Positions 1 to 7,544 of a stretch of DNA of 9,936 nucleotides are shown here, piece after piece. Positions within the stretch are counted from its first letter, which is position 1; every line of letters starts with the position of its first letter. Origin of the DNA: JBFXDI01 sp050181295. GTDB taxonomy: Bacteria > Pseudomonadota > Alphaproteobacteria > Rhizobiales > Aestuariivirgaceae. The notes under the pieces are model-generated. The model had not been told where the DNA came from. It saw only the letters and a list, made by a program, of their open reading frames with translations, and made no database searches. The DNA is taken from positions 1-9,936 of the forward strand of contig JBFXDI010000144.1 of assembly GCA_050181295.1 (NCBI GenBank), read 5' to 3'. A program made the position numbers and the translations under genes.

Positions 1-388
1 GCGTGAGGCCGTGCGTGAAATAGGCGAAGGAGTTGCCATAGAGCGTGTGGTCGATGAGCACTTCCTCGCCGGTGCTGACGAGCGTCAGCATGGTCGCGGA
101 AAGCGCTGCCATGCCGGAGGCGGTCGTCATCCCGGTTTCGGCGCCTTCGAGGCTTGCCATGCGCTCCTCGAGGATCGCCTGGGTGGGATTGCGGGTGCGC
201 CCGTAGATGTAGCCGGGCCGCTCGCCGCGGAACATTTCCGAGCCCGCTTCCGCCGTCTCGAATGCATAGGTGGATGTCATGAAGATGGGGGGCGTCAGGG
301 CGCCTTTCTCGGTGGCGGGGTCGTAGCCGAGATGGATGGCCCGGGTGGAAAATCCTGGCTGGCTGTTGCGACGCGGCTTCTGCTGCAT
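1..388 (-). CDS. Cys/Met metabolism PLP-dependent lyase, methionine gamma-lyase-like (C-terminus outside window)
   Basis: The first 129 codons of a fold-type I PLP enzyme of the trans-sulfuration family are visible; the lysine that binds PLP lies beyond the window. Seen: GFSTRAIHLGYDP (residues 12-24), YGRTRNPT (62-69, the Tyr and Arg that in this family contact PLP phosphate across the dimer), LEERMASLEGAE (73-84), ASGMAAL (90-96) and TLYGNSFAY (115-123). From memory these align closely with Pseudomonas methionine gamma-lyase. In that enzyme the last segment reads YGC and the Cys (Cys116) shapes methionine specificity; here it is Asn119. The true reaction could therefore be gamma- or beta-elimination of another sulfur amino acid, or O-acetylhomoserine sulfhydrylation. 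The ATG at 388 has a GGAGA ribosome site (398-402) nine bases upstream. It lies 50 bp downstream of the IclR gene on the same strand. The family is certain, the exact substrate is not. Confidence 0.88.
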   Translation of the reverse strand, partial: MQQKPRRNSQPGFSTRAIHLGYDPATEKGALTPPIFMTSTYAFETAEAGSEMFRGERPGYIYGRTRNPTQAILEERMASLEGAETGMTTASGMAALSATMLTLVSTGEEVLIDHTLYGNSFAYFTHGLT

Positions 389-438
389 TCTTTTGCTTCT
401 CCGTTCAAGTCATGCGTCCGGCGCGGCCTCGCCGCCCG

Positions 439-1272
439 TCAAGCCACCTGCCGTCGGGGCGCTATCCGCTTCGGCTTGCTTGCCGCGCGCGTGGGAACCG
501 GCCTTTCGGTTTCCGCGTCAGACGAGGCTTGGCTGAAGCCGAGATCCTTCGAGATCCGCTCCGCCGCATGCAGCACGGCGGCGATTTGTTTTTCCGTATT
601 GGCCTGCCGCATGCGTTCCTCGGGGCCGGCAATGCCGATGCCGCCCACGATGATGCCGGAGGGACTTCGGATGGCCGCGGCGATGCCCAGCACCCCGGCG
701 CGCCACTCGCCGGAGGTGATCGCGTAGCCCTGTTCGCGGATCAACTCGAGGTCCGCTTTCAGCTTGCGTGGAGCAGCTGCCGTGTTGGATGTGTAGCGCT
801 TGAGCTGCGCGCAGACACGCTCGACTACGTCGTCGGGCATCCCGGCGAGCATGGCCTTTCCCGTCGCCGTGCAATGGAGCGGGCCGCGATCGCCCACACC
901 GACATAGGCCCTGACGGCGTGCACGCTGTCGACCTTGTCGACATAGAGCACTTCGTCGTTGTCGAAGACCGACAGATGCACCGATTCCTTGGTGCTGCGC
1001 GCGAGCTCGCGCAGATGCGGAACGGCGATAACCCGCAGGTCGAGGCGGTTGAAGACCCGCGTTCCCAGCTCCCAAAGGCGCAATGTCGATTCATAGGTCC
1101 GCGTCCGCGGATCCCTGCGGACATAGCCGCATTCCTCCAATGTCCGGAGTAGACGGTGGGCATTGCTCTTGGAGAGGCCGCAGGTTCTCGCCATGTCGGT
1201 CAAGGCGCAGGCGCCGTCGCTGAACGCGAGCGCTTCCAGAACCTTCAATCCCTTCACGACTGTCGTATCCAT
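439..1272 (-). CDS. IclR-family transcriptional regulator
   Basis: A 277-residue cytoplasmic DNA-binding regulator with the IclR layout. An N-terminal winged helix-turn-helix spans about residues 5-58 (VVKGLKVLEAL, then LTDMARTCGLSKSNAHRLLRTL). A linker follows, then an effector-binding domain at about 80-247 with the family signatures HCTATGKAMLA (133-143), GYAITSGEW and GVLGIAAAIRSPSG. The start is set at the ATG at 1272, directly before the conserved VVKGL segment. An ATG at 1374 would add 34 unconserved residues and overlap the upstream reductase gene by 20 bp. No strong ribosome site is seen at either start. The last 28 residues (250-277) are a basic, low-complexity tail (KPKRIAPRRQ) beyond the usual domain end. 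It sits between the reductase and the PLP lyase and next to a divergent promoter region, so it probably controls the locus. The effector cannot be read from sequence. Confidence 0.95.
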   Translation of the reverse strand: MDTTVVKGLKVLEALAFSDGACALTDMARTCGLSKSNAHRLLRTLEECGYVRRDPRTRTYESTLRLWELGTRVFNRLDLRVIAVPHLRELARSTKESVHLSVFDNDEVLYVDKVDSVHAVRAYVGVGDRGPLHCTATGKAMLAGMPDDVVERVCAQLKRYTSNTAAAPRKLKADLELIREQGYAITSGEWRAGVLGIAAAIRSPSGIIVGGIGIAGPEERMRQANTEKQIAAVLHAAERISKDLGFSQASSDAETERPVPTRAASKPKRIAPRRQVA

Positions 1273-1354
1273 GTTCAATCCATGCCCCGGTGTTGTCGTT
1301 TCCTCGTTTTCTTGTTGCACCAAGATTTGAGACGTTCGGCCATCATTTGCAACG

Positions 1355-2308
1355 TCAATCTGGCAACGACGCACGGTTCAGGCGCGCGAGGGACTCTTCG
1401 TCGAGTTCAAGGTGAAAGGCACGCGCCAGCTTCTCGACCTGGGGAACGCTGGTCAGCCCGGCGATCGCAGCGGTCACTTGAGGACGCGACATGACCCAGG
1501 CGATGGCGGCTTCGGCCGGCGGGATGTCCCGGGAAGAGGCGACCTCGAGCAGCGTATCGACGATCCGGAAGCCCCGCGCGTTGAGATATTGCGCCACGCC
1601 TTCACCGCGCCTGTGGTGTCGAGCGTCATCGGGTGACCGGTACTTTCCGGACAGGAAACCTCGCGCCAGCGGCCGGTAGACCAGCACGCCAAGGCCCTCC
1701 CGTGCGCAAAGCGGCGCAAGCTCCTCCTCGAAATCGGCGCGATCGCAAAGATTGTAGAGCGTCTGGAGCGTCTGGTAGCGAGGGGCGCCGAGCCGGTCGC
1801 TTGTCCCGAGCGCCTGCGTCAAACGCCCGGCCGTGTGGTTCGATGCGCCGATCGCCCGCGCCTTGCCAGATTCAACGAGCAGGCGATGCGCCTCCAGCGT
1901 CTCCTCGAGCGGCGTGTTGAGGTCATCGATGTGGGACTGGTAGAGATCGATGTAGTCGGTTTGCAGCCGGACAAGCGATTCCTCTGCCGAACGCAGGATA
2001 TGGACCCGCGAAAGCCCTTGGCGTCCTGGCCCCATGGGCTCGCCGACCTTGGTCGCGATCACCACGTCGTCGCGCCGGCCGCGCCGCTTGAGCCAGTTGC
2101 CGATGATCGTTTCGGATTCCCCGCCTTTGAGACCGGACGCCCACACATAATAGCTGTCGGCGGTGTCGATGAGGTTGAACCCGGAAGCAACGAAGGAGTC
2201 CAGAAGGGCGAACGACTTGGGTTCGTCGACGAGCCAGCCTAGCACCGTGCCGCCGAAGGCGAGGGGGCCGATCTTTAGTCCCGTCTTTCCCAAGTACCGC
2301 CGTTTCAT
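1355..2308 (-). CDS. Aldo/keto reductase
   Basis: A 317-residue NAD(P)H-dependent oxidoreductase of the aldo/keto reductase superfamily, with a (beta/alpha)8 barrel expected. The N-terminus MKRRYLGKTGLKIGPLAFGG is typical. The catalytic tetrad is recognisable: Asp48 and Tyr53 in IDTADSYY, Lys87 in ATKVG, and His126 in LYQSHIDD. Cofactor-side segments are GASNH (154-158), a Q-x-x-YN element (182-186) and YRPLARGFLSGKY (211-223), the last being characteristic of the YajO/Tas/Kv-beta-like branch. Length and termini are complete. The ATG at 2308 has AAGG (2314-2317) five bases upstream. It is the first gene of the leftward unit, starting 300 bp from the divergent hydantoinase operon, with the IclR gene 82 bp downstream. 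It could reduce an aldehyde or keto product of the pathway, but the substrate is unknown. Confidence 0.95.
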   Translation of the reverse strand: MKRRYLGKTGLKIGPLAFGGTVLGWLVDEPKSFALLDSFVASGFNLIDTADSYYVWASGLKGGESETIIGNWLKRRGRRDDVVIATKVGEPMGPGRQGLSRVHILRSAEESLVRLQTDYIDLYQSHIDDLNTPLEETLEAHRLLVESGKARAIGASNHTAGRLTQALGTSDRLGAPRYQTLQTLYNLCDRADFEEELAPLCAREGLGVLVYRPLARGFLSGKYRSPDDARHHRRGEGVAQYLNARGFRIVDTLLEVASSRDIPPAEAAIAWVMSRPQVTAAIAGLTSVPQVEKLARAFHLELDEESLARLNRASLPD

Positions 2309-2608
2309 GCTCGCCTTGAGTGATAAGCGTCATTTAGCCGTCGTTTCAAACATGACCTCTGTTCCAAATGTCGGGAAGGCGTCTCACCATACATCACACA
2401 AGGCCGGAGGTCCACTTGTGGAGCGTCGCCATTTCTGTATAGTGTAACTGCGTCATAAATGATGGAACTCAAGGTCAGGTATGAGGCGTTCCTTCGAGCC
2501 CGCGTCCATGCGGTAGGAGCAGGAGCAACTCGGCAGGCTGGTTCGAAATCTCAGTCTTGCAGGCGGGCGCATCCGTCCTCTAGGGATCGAAAGAGACTCA
2601 TTCGAAGC
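2309..2608. promoter_or_regulatory. Divergent intergenic control region
   Basis: A 300-bp gap between the leftward reductase gene and the rightward hyuA gene. Its left half (about 2310-2460) is clearly more AT-rich than the flanking genes, as expected for promoters. A rightward sigma70-like promoter is listed separately. No convincing leftward promoter was found; a TTGAAA on the minus strand near 2350 lacks a good -10. Loose elements are two similar blocks, TTCAAACATG (2345-2354) and TTCCAAATG (2362-2370), and a short inverted repeat TCAT-AA-ATGA (2453-2462). Any of these could be part of an IclR-type operator, but none is a clear palindrome. An ATG at 2459 in frame with hyuA would add 50 residues with no family similarity, so this stretch is treated as untranslated leader. 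Confidence 0.6.
2416..2443 (+). promoter_or_regulatory. Candidate sigma70-type promoter for hyuA operon
   Basis: TTGTGG (2416-2421) and TATAGT (2438-2443) are separated by 16 bp. The -10 matches the TATAAT consensus at five of six positions and the -35 keeps TTG. The site is in the AT-rich part of the divergent region and points at hyuA. Transcription starting near 2450 would leave a leader of about 160 nt. This comes from pattern matching by eye only. Confidence 0.4.
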
Positions 2609-4657
2609 ATGGACCAGATCTCCTCTCGCTACAGGTTGGGCGTCGATATCGGCGGCACGTTCACCGACGTGCTCCTCATGGAGGAGACGACGGGTCGCCT
2701 GGTGGCGCTCAAGGTTGCCTCCACGAGGGACGCGCCGGAGAACGCCATCATCGCCGGCCTGCAGAGCCTGAAGGACCGGCACGGTATCGATCCCGCGAGG
2801 ATCGCCTATTTCTCGCACGGCACCACGCTCGGCGTGAACACGCTTCTGGAGCGCAACGGTGCCGAAGTCGGGCTGATCACCACCAGGGGCTTCCGTGATA
2901 TCCTCGAGCTGCGTCGCCTGCGTCTGCCGAAGGCCAACGATCTCTTTGCGCCGCGTCCTCAATCGCTTGTGCCGCGCCGCCGCGTGGCCGAGGTGGAGGA
3001 GCGGCTGCTTCAGGACGGCCATGTGGTGAAGGCTATCGACCGGGCCGAGGTCGAGGCCGCTGCCGCCGCTCTTGTCGAGAGTGGCGTGACCAATATCGCC
3101 ATTTGCTTCCTTCACTCCTACCGCCACGACCAGCATGAGCGCCAGGCCAAGGCCTGGATCGAGGAGAAGTTTCCCGGCATCTACGTGATCACCTCGTCCG
3201 GCATCTGGCCCCAGCAGCGCGAATACGAGCGCTGCCTCGTGAGCGTCATCAACGGTTACATCGGCGCCCGCATGCGGAAGTATTTCGACACGCTGGCGAC
3301 CAAGGCGGCAGGGGCGGGCATGGAGTGCCGCATCTTCTCCACCAAGTCGAACGGCGGCGTGATGAGCGTCGAGGCGGCGGCCGACCGGCCGGTCGAGACA
3401 CTGCTTTCAGGCCCCGCCTCGGGCGTGATCGGCGCCGCTTTCATCGGCCACGTGATCGGCGACCAGAAGCTCGTGACCCTCGACATGGGCGGCACCAGCG
3501 TCGACATGGCGGTGGTGAACGGCGAGGTGCCATACTCGACCGAGAACACGGTCGGAGACTTCCCGGTGCTCCTGCCGGCGGTCGACGTGTCGGCCATCGG
3601 CGCCGGCGGCGGCTCCATCGCCTGGCTCGATGCCGAGGGTGTTCTGAAGGTCGGCCCACAGAGCGCCGGCGCAAGGCCGGGACCCGCCTGCTACGGCCGC
3701 GGCGGCGAGCAGCCGACCGTGACCGATGCCTATGCCGCGCTCGGCATTTGCTCCCCGGACGGACTTCTCGGCGGGGAAATGAAGCTCGACGTAGGGAAGG
3801 CCAAGGCAGCGCTCAAGGCCGTCGGCGACCGGCTGGGCAAGAGCGTCGAGGAGACGGCCGACGCCATTCTTCAGGTCGCGACCGCCAACATCTATGCCGA
3901 GCTCGTGCCGCAGCTTGCGCGCCGTGGCGTGGACGCGGCGGAATATTCGCTCCTTGCCTATGGTGCGGCAGGACCCACGCACGTCTTCATGCTGGCGCGC
4001 GAGGTCAACATGCGCCGCGTGCTCGTGCCGCCGACCCCCGGTCTCCTCTGCGCCATGGGTTGCCTCGTTGCCGATCTCCGGGCCGACTTTGTGCGGAGCC
4101 TCTGGCAGGACAGCCGCGACTTCACGGACGCGGGACTGCAGGAGACCTACGCGTCCCTTGAGAAGGAAGCGCGCGATTGGCTCGAGCGCCAGCATGTCGA
4201 CGTGACGCAGGTCTATCTCATCCGATCCGCCGACCTCTGCTATTCGGGCCAGTCCTTCGAGGTGAACGTCGTCTTCCCGGACGAAGAGATCACGGTCGAA
4301 TCGGTGCAGCATTGGTTTCACGAACGCTATCAGCTCGTCTACGGCTTCGCGGACCGCTCGGTGCCGATCCGCCTGCTCGAGGCCCGCGTCCAGATCGTGG
4401 GCGTCACGAGCAAGCCGAACTTCGACAGCATCCGGCCTTTCGCAGCGGCTGTTGAGACACCGGTCGGCAAGCGCCGCATCTACGAGCATCGCAAGGAAGT
4501 CGAGGCCTCCGTCTACCAGCGCTCGGCCCTCAAGCCCGGAGACGAGTTCCTCGGTCCTGCCGTGGTCGAACAGTATGACACCACGGTCTATGTCCCGGAG
4601 GGTTTCTGCGTGAGCGTCGACCGTTGGCACAACCTCGTCGGAGAGCGCCTCTCATGA
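2609..4657 (+). CDS. hyuA: Hydantoinase/5-oxoprolinase-family subunit A (ATP-binding)
   Basis: A 682-residue HyuA/OplA N-half homologue of the ASKHA ATPase fold. In this family it works with a HyuB partner to open cyclic amides, or to carboxylate ketones, at the cost of ATP. Seen: LGVDIGGTFTDVLL (10-23, phosphate-binding strand), SHGTTLGVNTLLER (69-82), TTRGFRDILELRR (91-103), SGPASGVIGA (267-276), LDMGGTSVDMAVV (291-303), GAGGGSIAWLD (331-341), a GPACYGRGG segment (358-366) followed by PTVTDAYAALG, YGAAGPTHVF (451-460) and a terminal GPAVVEQYDTT (649-659). Length is normal for a separate A subunit. The ATG at 2609 is chosen because the conserved domain begins nine residues later. No canonical Shine-Dalgarno precedes it; only GAAAGAGA at 2589-2596 is present. 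First gene of the operon; its stop overlaps the hyuB start. Substrate cannot be told: N-methylhydantoin, hydantoin, 5-oxoproline analogues, acetone and acetophenone enzymes share these motifs. Confidence 0.93.
   Translation: MDQISSRYRLGVDIGGTFTDVLLMEETTGRLVALKVASTRDAPENAIIAGLQSLKDRHGIDPARIAYFSHGTTLGVNTLLERNGAEVGLITTRGFRDILELRRLRLPKANDLFAPRPQSLVPRRRVAEVEERLLQDGHVVKAIDRAEVEAAAAALVESGVTNIAICFLHSYRHDQHERQAKAWIEEKFPGIYVITSSGIWPQQREYERCLVSVINGYIGARMRKYFDTLATKAAGAGMECRIFSTKSNGGVMSVEAAADRPVETLLSGPASGVIGAAFIGHVIGDQKLVTLDMGGTSVDMAVVNGEVPYSTENTVGDFPVLLPAVDVSAIGAGGGSIAWLDAEGVLKVGPQSAGARPGPACYGRGGEQPTVTDAYAALGICSPDGLLGGEMKLDVGKAKAALKAVGDRLGKSVEETADAILQVATANIYAELVPQLARRGVDAAEYSLLAYGAAGPTHVFMLAREVNMRRVLVPPTPGLLCAMGCLVADLRADFVRSLWQDSRDFTDAGLQETYASLEKEARDWLERQHVDVTQVYLIRSADLCYSGQSFEVNVVFPDEEITVESVQHWFHERYQLVYGFADRSVPIRLLEARVQIVGVTSKPNFDSIRPFAAAVETPVGKRRIYEHRKEVEASVYQRSALKPGDEFLGPAVVEQYDTTVYVPEGFCVSVDRWHNLVGERLS
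4640..4645 (+). promoter_or_regulatory. Ribosome binding site of hyuB
   Basis: GGAGAG ends eight bases before the ATG at 4654 and lies inside the end of hyuA. It decides the hyuB start over the in-frame ATG at 4624, which would add ten unconserved residues. Together with the ATGA stop/start overlap it suggests translational coupling of the two subunits. Confidence 0.75.
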
Positions 4658-6666
4658 TCGATGACAAGATCGGTCTCGAGATCCTCAGCAACCGCTTTCA
4701 GGCCATCGTCGACGAGATGGCTCAGGCGCTCTTCCGCACCGCCCACACCGTCTTCGTGAAGGAGACGCAGGACTACGGCGCCGTTCTTGTGAGCCCCAGG
4801 GGTGAGGTCTTCGCCGCGTCGCGCCGCTACGGCGTGCTCATGATGATCGGCATGCCCATGGACGACGCCATCAAGTGCATGGGCGAAGACGTCAGAGAAG
4901 GCGACGTCTTCATGACCAACGACCCCGAAGCGACCGGTGGGATGGTCACGCACCTCTCTGACGTCTTCCTCTGGAAGCCCATCTTCTTCGAGGGCAAGCT
5001 CGTCTGTTACGCCTGGACGTTCATCCACATGTCGGACGTCGGTGGCCGCGTCTCGGGCAGCATCGCGCCCTCGAGCTACGAGCTCTGCCAGGAAGGCATC
5101 CGCATCCCGCCGCAGAAGCTCTTCCAAGAGGGCGTGCTGGACGAAACTTTCCTCAAGATGTTCCTCATCAACACGCGCACCGCCGATCAGAACTGGGGCG
5201 ACATGAAGGCCTGCCTCGCCGGTCTCAACACCGCCGAGCGCCGGGTGAAGGAGCTTCTGGAGCGCTTCGGCTCGAAGCGGATCGTCAAGGGCATCGATGA
5301 TGTTCTCGACTATGCCGAGACACAGGCCCGTCGCGTGATCTCGCACGTTCCGAACGGCACCTACCGCTTCAGCGACTTCATCGAGGCGGACATGGTCGGC
5401 CTCGGCCTCGTGCGCATCAACCTCGCCATGACGATCAAGGACGGCGAGATGCTGCTCGACTTCACCGGCACCGCGCCGCAGGTGCGCGCTGCGCTGAACA
5501 TCCCGACCTATGGCAAGAACGGCCACTGGATGCTCATCACGGGTCTGGTCAACTGGCTGTGCACCCAGGAGCCGAATATTGCCTACAACGCCGGTCTCGT
5601 GCGGCCGATGAAGGTGAAGATCCCCAAGGGCACCATCATCAACCCCGAGCCTGGCGCGGCTTATGGCGCCCGCTACGCGACCTCTCACAAGGTCTGCGAT
5701 GTCACCATCGGCGCGCTCGCCCAGGCGGTGCCCTATGAGCTGCCTGCGACCGACTCCGGCCAGGGCTCGATCCTGCTCGTGGCGGTGCCGGACATCGAGA
5801 CGGGAGGCACGCGGGTGAGTGTCATCCAGCCGATCGTCGGCGGCTCGGGCGCGCGGCCCGTCGAGGATGGCGTCGATGGCACCATGGTGATCCTGAACTT
5901 CCTCAAGAACGTGCCGACCGAGCTCCTGGAGCGCGAGATGCCCCAGATCCTCATCCGGCACTACGGTCTTCGCGAGGATTCAGGTGGCGCCGGCAAGTAT
6001 CGCGGCGGCACGGGCTCGATCATCGAGTTCGAGACCTTTTCGCCCTACACAACCATCACGTCCCGCGCCATGGAACGCTACCTGTTCCCGCCCGCAGGCC
6101 GCATGGGCGGCATGCCCGGCACGACGGGCTACACGATGCTCAATCCCGGCTCGAACCACGAGCGCGACATCGGCAAGATCGACATTCTGGAGATGGATGC
6201 GGGCGAGGTGCTGCGCATCGGCACGCAGGGCGGCGGCGGCTTCGGCGATCCGCTGGAGCGGTCGGCGCAAAAAGTCTGGGATGATGTTCTCGACGGATAC
6301 ATCTCCGAGGATACGGCGCGCGAGAATTATGGCGTCGTCGGCGCGTACGGCAAGGTGGACAAGGCGGCTTCCGAGGTCCTGCGGGTAGAGATCCGCAAGA
6401 AGCGCGGATCAGGTCCGCTGCCGGCCTTCTCCTTCGGTAAGGCGCGCGATGCCTACCATGCGCGCTGGCCGTCTGAGCTCCACGATGCTGTCGTGAAGAC
6501 GACGGAGGCCTTGCCGAGAGCGCTTCGCCAGGTGTTCCACAAGCGGCTCGTGGACGAGATCGACGGCAGGCTCGATGCAGGCGAGGCTGTCGCCCCGGCC
6601 GAAGTGCCGGCCATGTTCAGGAAGATGCACAGCGCCTCGCGCTGGGCGCTTCCGATGGCAAGCTGA
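4654..6666 (+). CDS. hyuB: Hydantoinase/5-oxoprolinase-family subunit B
   Basis: A 670-residue partner of HyuA in the cytoplasmic ATP-dependent amidohydrolase or carboxylase complex. Family signatures in order: LEILSNRFQAIVDEM (8-22), NDPEATGGMVTHLSDV (89-104), HMSDVGGRVSGSIAPSSYELCQEG (125-148, shown in part), RIPPQKLFQEG (150-160), HVPNGTYRFSDFIEAD (231-246), LLDFTGTAPQVRAALN (267-282), GGSGARP (396-402), LREDSGGAGKYRGGTG (439-454) and GTQGGGGFGDPLER (523-536). Normal HyuB proteins end soon after the equivalent of SEDTARENYGVV (551-562). Here about 108 further residues follow, charged and mostly helical in appearance, with no recognised domain. The ATG overlaps the hyuA stop as ATGA at 4654-4657. 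The sulfurtransferase gene follows after 10 bp. Family assignment is firm; substrate is unknown. Confidence 0.93.
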   Translation: MIDDKIGLEILSNRFQAIVDEMAQALFRTAHTVFVKETQDYGAVLVSPRGEVFAASRRYGVLMMIGMPMDDAIKCMGEDVREGDVFMTNDPEATGGMVTHLSDVFLWKPIFFEGKLVCYAWTFIHMSDVGGRVSGSIAPSSYELCQEGIRIPPQKLFQEGVLDETFLKMFLINTRTADQNWGDMKACLAGLNTAERRVKELLERFGSKRIVKGIDDVLDYAETQARRVISHVPNGTYRFSDFIEADMVGLGLVRINLAMTIKDGEMLLDFTGTAPQVRAALNIPTYGKNGHWMLITGLVNWLCTQEPNIAYNAGLVRPMKVKIPKGTIINPEPGAAYGARYATSHKVCDVTIGALAQAVPYELPATDSGQGSILLVAVPDIETGGTRVSVIQPIVGGSGARPVEDGVDGTMVILNFLKNVPTELLEREMPQILIRHYGLREDSGGAGKYRGGTGSIIEFETFSPYTTITSRAMERYLFPPAGRMGGMPGTTGYTMLNPGSNHERDIGKIDILEMDAGEVLRIGTQGGGGFGDPLERSAQKVWDDVLDGYISEDTARENYGVVGAYGKVDKAASEVLRVEIRKKRGSGPLPAFSFGKARDAYHARWPSELHDAVVKTTEALPRALRQVFHKRLVDEIDGRLDAGEAVAPAEVPAMFRKMHSASRWALPMAS

Positions 6667-6676
6667 GGATGGGTCT

Positions 6677-7528
6677 ATGACCGACTGGCTGGTCACCACG
6701 GAGTGGTTGGCGGATCATCTCAAGGATACGGACCTCGTCGTGCTCGACTGCTCCTGGTACCTGCCGGAAGTCGGCAAGCACGCGGTCGATGATTTCCGCT
6801 CCGGCCATATTCCGGGCGCGCGCTTCCTTGACCTGACGGCCATCTCCGATCCGGATTCGCCCTATGCCAATATGCTGCCGCCCGCCGCTCAATGGGCTGT
6901 GGAAGTGGGAAGGCTCGGCATCGGTAACGACAGCTTGGTCATCGTCTATGATGCCGGCTACGTCTCGGCCCGCCTCTGGTGGATGTTCCGCATCTTCGGA
7001 CATGACAAGGTGCGCATCCTCGACGGCGGCTGGCGCAAGTGGAAGGCGGAAGGGCGCCCGGTCGAGACCGGCGACGGCCCGGCTCCGGTCGCGAGAACCT
7101 TCGTGCCGAGGCTGCGGGAGGGCATGGTCGCGGGCTGGCGGGATGTGCTCGCCGCGATCAGCGCGCGCGCCCCGGCCATCGTCGATGCCCGCACCGCGAC
7201 GCGCTTCGCCGGCACGATGCCGTCGGGCTATCCCGGCGTGGAGAGCGGTCACATGCCCGGCGCCATCAACATTCCGTGGGAGAAGTTCTTCGACCCCGCG
7301 CGGAACTTCTCTTTCGTGGATGAAGCGGCCGCCGAGCGCCTTTTCGCAGAGAATGGGGTCGATACTGGACGGTCCGTCATCACCACCTGCGGCTCCGGTG
7401 TGACGGCCGCCATTCTGGGCTTCATGCTGGAACGGTCGGGCCATCTCGGCTGGAAGCTCTATGATGGCTCCTGGCACGAATGGGCTCAACTTCCAGACGT
7501 CCCCAAGCAGAAGACGCCGGCGGGCTGA
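6677..7528 (+). CDS. sseA: 3-mercaptopyruvate sulfurtransferase-type (two rhodanese domains)
   Basis: A 283-residue tandem-rhodanese enzyme that should move sulfur from 3-mercaptopyruvate (or a related donor) to thiol, cyanide or protein acceptors through a cysteine persulfide. The inactive N-terminal domain is at about 5-130 (LDCSWYLP, SGHIPGARFLD, VIVYDAG, ILDGGWRKW). The catalytic domain is at about 150-275 (IVDARTATRF, SGHMPGAINIPW, then CGSGVTA with the nucleophile at Cys238, and LYDGSW). The CGSGVTA loop is the mercaptopyruvate type, in contrast to the CRKGVTA loop of thiosulfate enzymes. By recalled alignment to E. coli SseA, one substrate-binding Arg is kept (Arg176), while the position of its second one (Arg187) is Tyr185. 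The ATG at 6677 has GAGGA (6665-6669) seven bases upstream. Its place inside a hydantoinase operon suggests a sulfur-containing pathway intermediate. No signal peptide is seen. Confidence 0.92.
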   Translation: MTDWLVTTEWLADHLKDTDLVVLDCSWYLPEVGKHAVDDFRSGHIPGARFLDLTAISDPDSPYANMLPPAAQWAVEVGRLGIGNDSLVIVYDAGYVSARLWWMFRIFGHDKVRILDGGWRKWKAEGRPVETGDGPAPVARTFVPRLREGMVAGWRDVLAAISARAPAIVDARTATRFAGTMPSGYPGVESGHMPGAINIPWEKFFDPARNFSFVDEAAAERLFAENGVDTGRSVITTCGSGVTAAILGFMLERSGHLGWKLYDGSWHEWAQLPDVPKQKTPAG

Positions 7529-7544
7529 AGGCATCGGTTCCTTG

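Noticed and set aside
421..434. GC-rich near-palindrome between the IclR and PLP lyase genes as a terminator
   Set aside because: It can form only about four base pairs around a small loop and has no T-run in the transcript direction, so it is not a convincing intrinsic terminator.
11..1152. Plus-strand open frames opposite the PLP lyase and IclR genes
   Set aside because: The minus strand encodes clear protein families over the whole stretch; the plus frames show only low-complexity Arg/Ala/Gly translations.
1314..1353. Inverted half-sites GTTGCA (1314-1319) and TGCAAC (1348-1353) upstream of the IclR gene as an operator
   Set aside because: The arms are only 6 bp with 28 bp between them, which is easily expected by chance, and do not resemble a known IclR operator.
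2459..2608. N-terminal extension of hyuA from the ATG at 2459
   Set aside because: The 50 extra residues are basic, show no family similarity and lie in leader sequence just after the likely promoter. The conserved domain begins right after the ATG at 2609.
3407..4630. A 407-codon minus-strand open frame opposite hyuA
   Set aside because: Antisense shadow of a strongly conserved plus-strand gene, with no motif of its own.
4588..5961. A 457-codon open frame on the minus strand opposite hyuB
   Set aside because: It is an antisense frame kept open by high GC and codon bias. Its translation is His/Asp/Val/Arg-rich with no family motif, while the plus strand has unmistakable HyuB signatures.
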